NCBI GenBank assembly: GCA_002050455.1
Contig: MWZA01000221.1
Span: 1 to 34,781, forward strand
Direction: 5' to 3'
DNA length: 34,781 nucleotides
Origin: Acidobacteria bacterium 5-1
Lineage (GTDB): Bacteria > Acidobacteriota > Blastocatellia > Pyrinomonadales > Pyrinomonadaceae
A program made the translations under genes and the position numbers. The notes beneath the pieces were generated by a model. The model was given only the letters and a program-made list of their open reading frames with translations. It did not search any database and was not told where the DNA came from. This document shows, piece after piece, positions 31,896 to 34,781 of the stretch. The stretch's first letter is position 1. Each line of letters starts with the position of its first letter.

Positions 31896-33782
31896 TTACT
31901 TTGAATAAGAAGATTTATTCGCACAAAGATGAACCAAAACTGTAGAAATAGCAGATGGAGTAAGACCGATAATATTTCGAATTTGACCAAAAGTTTGAGG
32001 TTTAGCCCTTTCTAACCGTTCTGTCATTTCATTAGACAAGCCACTTAAATTTTTAAAATCAAATTTTTCAGGAATTTTTAAATTGTCGCTGTGTAATAAT
32101 CTTTCATTGGCAATTCTTTGTGTTTTAATATAACCGTTATAAAGAGAATCAGCTAAAGCCGTTTCTAAATCCGAAAATTTAATTATAGAACTTATCTTAT
32201 TAGGTAAAAGGCGAAAAATCAATTCGGGATTAACTCCTTTTCTATGTGAAAGTTGAGATAAACTAATTTTATCTCCCAAATCACATTCTAATATTTGGGT
32301 TATTGTTCTATATTGGACGTCAGAGCGTTTTAGTCTGGTATTATCCAGAGTATTTCTTAAAAGAGCAATTCTATCACGTTTTTGATTAAACTTTACCCAC
32401 TCATTATTTTCTAAAAGACCACATTCATGTCCTCTAGGTGACAGACGTTGGTCAGCATTGTCATGTCTTAATGTTAATCGAGCTTCTGCCCGTGAAGTGA
32501 AAATCCGATATGGTTCATCAACACCATGTCGAATTAAATCATCAATCAAAACCCCAATATAAGCTTCATCTCTTCTCAATTGAAAAATATTTCTCTTATT
32601 TACATAAAAAACTGCATTTATTCCCGCGATTAATCCTTGACAAGCAGCTTCTTCATAACCAGTTGTGCCATTAATTTGACCTGCAAGGAAAAGTCCTTTG
32701 ATACGATTAGTTTCTAGTGATGGTCGTAATTCTCTCGGGTCTATAAAATCATATTCAATCGCATAACCTGGACGAATAATTTTTACATTTTCAAAACCAT
32801 TAATCATTTTAAGTAAAGATTGTTGTAACTCAGCGGGCAATGAAGTGGAAAAACCATTTAAATACACTTCATTTGTGTTATAACCCTCGGGCTCAAGAAA
32901 AAGTTGATGACGATTTTTATCAGCAAACTTTACAACTTTGTCTTCGATAGAAGGACAATAACGTGGTCCGATGCCTTTTATTTTACCTGAGTAAAGTGGA
33001 GACTGTTGTAAATTTTCACGAATTTTGTTGTGCAAATTATTATTTGTAAAACCAATATAACAATTTATTTGGGATTGTGGGATTTCTTCGGTAGAAAATG
33101 AAAAGTTAACCGGCTTCTCATCAGGGGGTTGGATTTCAAAAGCGTCCCAATCTATTGTTCTACCATCAAGCCGCGGGGGTGTTCCGGTTTTTAAACGTCC
33201 GACTGGAAACCCGATTTTCTTTAAACTTTGAGCTAATTCATTTGAGGCAGGTTCTCCGGCACGCCCGCCCGAAAAACTTCTTCTTCCAGTATGAATCGTC
33301 CCATTTAAAAAAGTCCCGGTTGCAACAATAACGGATTTACTTCCAAACTTACGAGTGTCTTGCAATTCCACACCAATAACCTTATTATTTTCAATAATTA
33401 AATCTACTATAACTCCTTGACGAAGATGAAGATTTGGAGTAGCTTCAAGCACACGACGCATCTCTGTTCGGTAAAGTGCGCGGTCAGCTTGGGCGCGCGG
33501 TGATTGAACAGCCGGACCTCGTGAACGATTTAAAAGTCGAAATTGGATACCGGTGCGGTCAATAATACGACCCATAATACCGCCTAATGCATCAATTTCA
33601 CGAACAATATGTCCTTTGGCAATTCCGCCAATAGCCGGATTACAAGACATTTGCCCAATAAAGTCCAAATTAATAGTAACAAGTGCGGTTTCCGCACCAA
33701 GACGTGCAGACGCAGAAGCAGCTTCGCAGCCTGCGTGTCCCGCTCCTATAACAATTACATCAAAAACTTCATCAAAAATCAT
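31896..33782 (-). CDS. mnmG: tRNA uridine-5-carboxymethylaminomethyl modification enzyme MnmG (GidA)
   Basis: A 628-residue FAD protein. The Rossmann motif [10 protein letters not shown] is at 13-22, followed by [25 protein letters not shown], whose core GGIAKGH is invariant, and later [26 protein letters not shown] and [16 protein letters not shown]. With MnmE it makes the cmnm5 group on U34 of several tRNAs. Length matches the family. The gene is typical of origin regions, next to parAB. A promoter candidate is seen 100 bp upstream. The usual rsmG (gidB) neighbour is not between mnmG and parA; the inverted repeat takes that place. Confidence 0.97.
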   Translation of the reverse strand: MIFDEVFDVIVIGAGHAGCEAASASARLGAETALVTINLDFIGQMSCNPAIGGIAKGHIVREIDALGGIMGRIIDRTGIQFRLLNRSRGPAVQSPRAQADRALYRTEMRRVLEATPNLHLRQGVIVDLIIENNKVIGVELQDTRKFGSKSVIVATGTFLNGTIHTGRRSFSGGRAGEPASNELAQSLKKIGFPVGRLKTGTPPRLDGRTIDWDAFEIQPPDEKPVNFSFSTEEIPQSQINCYIGFTNNNLHNKIRENLQQSPLYSGKIKGIGPRYCPSIEDKVVKFADKNRHQLFLEPEGYNTNEVYLNGFSTSLPAELQQSLLKMINGFENVKIIRPGYAIEYDFIDPRELRPSLETNRIKGLFLAGQINGTTGYEEAACQGLIAGINAVFYVNKRNIFQLRRDEAYIGVLIDDLIRHGVDEPYRIFTSRAEARLTLRHDNADQRLSPRGHECGLLENNEWVKFNQKRDRIALLRNTLDNTRLKRSDVQYRTITQILECDLGDKISLSQLSHRKGVNPELIFRLLPNKISSIIKFSDLETALADSLYNGYIKTQRIANERLLHSDNLKIPEKFDFKNLSGLSNEMTERLERAKPQTFGQIRNIIGLTPSAISTVLVHLCANKSSYSK

Positions 33783-33861
33783 AATATTTGGATTATTTCA
33801 CAAAAGAATAAATCAAGCGAATAAATAGCCGGTGACATAACGAATCAATTATTAACAAAGA

Positions 33862-33889
33862 ATAATATTTGCCAATAAAGCAAAGACAA
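33862..33889 (-). promoter_or_regulatory. Candidate promoter of mnmG
   Basis: The minus strand reads TTGTCT (33889-33884), 16 bp, TATTAT (33867-33862), about 80 bp before ATG 33782. The matches are 4/6 and 5/6; A/T-rich surroundings make chance likely. Confidence 0.35.
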
Positions 33890-33905
33890 AAAGTGCTTGA
33901 CTGTT

Positions 33906-33929
33906 ATTGGTAAACAATTTGTTTCCAAT
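33906..33929. repeat. Imperfect 24-bp palindrome downstream of dnaN
   Basis: ATTGGTAAACAA followed by TTTGTTTCCAAT, nearly self-complementary with one bulged base. It is in the gap between dnaN and mnmG. Function unknown; it is not a typical terminator and not a DnaA box. Confidence 0.5.
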
Positions 33930-33959
33930 TATTTAAGCTATAAAAACGTTTATCTAACC

Positions 33960-34781
33960 TCATATTCTTAAAGGCATTACGATATACTTATATTCGTAAT
34001 TTGGATCATCGGCGATATTCATAAGAGTTTGTCCATTACTGTCCTTGAATTCAAACGCAATACGAAGGCGATTATTATTTTCTTTAACGCGAACGGTTTC
34101 GCCATTGGTTTCTTTTTCGGTTGTATCTGCGGCTTCAACTTCGCTTACTCCAACAACATTCAAAAATTCTTGCAGATATTGCGAATTAAAACCAATTTGC
34201 ACTTCTTCGCCGGTGTATTCGGCAGTAACCTTTTCGTGCGCTTCGCCTTCCTCACTAGATTGCGCTCCGATTTCAATTTCATTTGGTCTTATTGTCAACC
34301 TCACGGAACGAGTTCTTTCATCCGCCATCAACGCGACCCGACGAATTGCATTTTTCATTTCTTCAGCATCAAAAGTCGCAGTTTTATCATTGTCTTTCGG
34401 AATAACCATTTCATAATTCGGAAAAGTCCCGGAAAGTTTGCGTGTAATCAACAATCTACCGTCAACTTCAAAGTAAATATGATTAGCGTCTTCGCCAAAA
34501 CTAACATTACCTTTTGCATCGCGGGCGATTTTCGTCAATTCCATCAGAGCCTTCTTTGGTATAAGTGCATCCATAGTTTTGTTAGATGCGCCTTCAGGCA
34601 GTTTTTTTTCAATAAAGGCTAGTCGGTGTCCATCGGTTGCAATCATTCGCGCTGTGCCATCTTCAATCATAAATTTCGCACCGGAAACTGTAAAACGCGA
34701 TTGCTCGTTAGTTATGGCAAAAGCCGTATTATTGATAAAATGATTAAACATTTCGGCAGTAAGGCTCATTGGTGGACTTTT
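33960..34781 (-). CDS. dnaN: DNA polymerase III sliding clamp (beta subunit), N-terminus beyond right edge
   Basis: The frame is open to the last base of the window. The visible 273 or so codons are domains 2 and 3, and part of domain 1 is off the edge; an internal ATG at 34769 is not the start. Family motifs include ATDGHRLAF, ALIPKKALMELTKIA, LISR-like LLITRKLSGTFPNYEMVIP, GFNSQYLQEFLNVV and the C-terminal KYIVMPLRI, close to the conserved MPMRL end. The product is the ring that keeps the polymerase on DNA. Its position with mnmG-parAB places the window at or near oriC, and dnaA may lie further right. Confidence 0.96.
   Translation of the reverse strand, partial: KSPPMSLTAEMFNHFINNTAFAITNEQSRFTVSGAKFMIEDGTARMIATDGHRLAFIEKKLPEGASNKTMDALIPKKALMELTKIARDAKGNVSFGEDANHIYFEVDGRLLITRKLSGTFPNYEMVIPKDNDKTATFDAEEMKNAIRRVALMADERTRSVRLTIRPNEIEIGAQSSEEGEAHEKVTAEYTGEEVQIGFNSQYLQEFLNVVGVSEVEAADTTEKETNGETVRVKENNNRLRIAFEFKDSNGQTLMNIADDPNYEYKYIVMPLRI

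Noticed and set aside
33783-33959. oriC with DnaA boxes between mnmG and dnaN
   Set aside because: No TTATCCACA-type cluster is visible; only an imperfect palindrome and A/T-rich sequence. The origin may lie beyond the right edge.
34029-34622. 197-residue plus-strand frame opposite dnaN, and similar long frames opposite the protease and E2 genes
   Set aside because: They are antisense to well-supported genes, lack ribosome sites and have no recognisable motifs.
33960-34769. dnaN as a short 269-residue protein starting at ATG 34769
   Set aside because: The frame continues with no stop to the last base and the first visible residues correspond to about residue 125 of a normal clamp.

Overview
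The window looks like chromosome from an Acidobacteriota bacterium, probably class Blastocatellia. This is inferred from several things: a VWFA-related secreted protein of the acidobacterial type, secreted FG-GAP/VCBS proteins with very regular DYDGDGK repeats, a Ycf48-like propeller, membrane-anchored Ser/Thr kinases, and small Cys-rich families I associate with this phylum. No rRNA is present. Base composition is moderate, but the block from about 28.6 to 33.2 kb is visibly richer in A/T.

Layout. 1-4.3 kb (minus strand): an FG-GAP repeat protein cut by the left edge, a TylF-type methyltransferase, and a secreted subtilisin with BACON and FG-GAP repeats. 4.4-5.1 kb (minus): tRNA-His and tRNA-Arg enclosing an HNH endonuclease gene. 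5.3-11.1 kb (plus): era, a nucleotidyltransferase-fold protein overlapping a 71-residue partner, a large PDZ-like/membrane/GAF/Ser-Thr kinase receptor, and prmA. 11.2-15.4 kb (minus): a BNR/Ycf48-like protein coupled to RNase HI, two unknown proteins and a lipoprotein. 15.7-19.3 kb (plus): a REC-like/HATPase protein, a zinc-ribbon membrane protein, NAD synthetase and a conserved Cys-motif protein. 19.3-23.7 kb (minus): a VWFA protein, an OmpA-family protein and a two-lipoyl-domain E2 acyltransferase. 24.1-27.5 kb: an ECF sigma/RskA anti-sigma pair (plus), a small CGAR protein (minus) and an S1/P1 nuclease fused to a BON domain (plus). 27.5-34.8 kb (minus): an origin-type cluster dnaN (cut by the right edge), mnmG, parA, parB, selD, tatA, tatC.

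Three observations stand out. (1) selD has an in-frame UGA at the catalytic position, followed by a plausible SECIS hairpin and preceded by an ATGA overlap with parB, so SelD is itself a selenoprotein and the cell probably makes selenocysteine. (2) A dispersed family of 7-bp tandem repeats (AGTCCAA, AGTCTTG, GACTTCA, TGGTAAA and relatives) occurs between genes and also inside genes. It forms a 105-bp (15 x 7, therefore in-frame) insertion in the PrmA Rossmann fold, much of the E2 linkers, the core of a signal peptide, and a hairpin that carries the stop codons of two convergent genes. (3) A perfect 35-bp inverted repeat, with a parS-like core in each arm, lies directly between mnmG and parA.

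The genes mostly act in separate processes: envelope and secreted functions (Tat, OmpA, protease, VWFA), ribosome and tRNA maturation (Era, PrmA, MnmG), chromosome replication and segregation (DnaN, ParAB), and signalling (kinase, HATPase, ECF sigma/anti-sigma).
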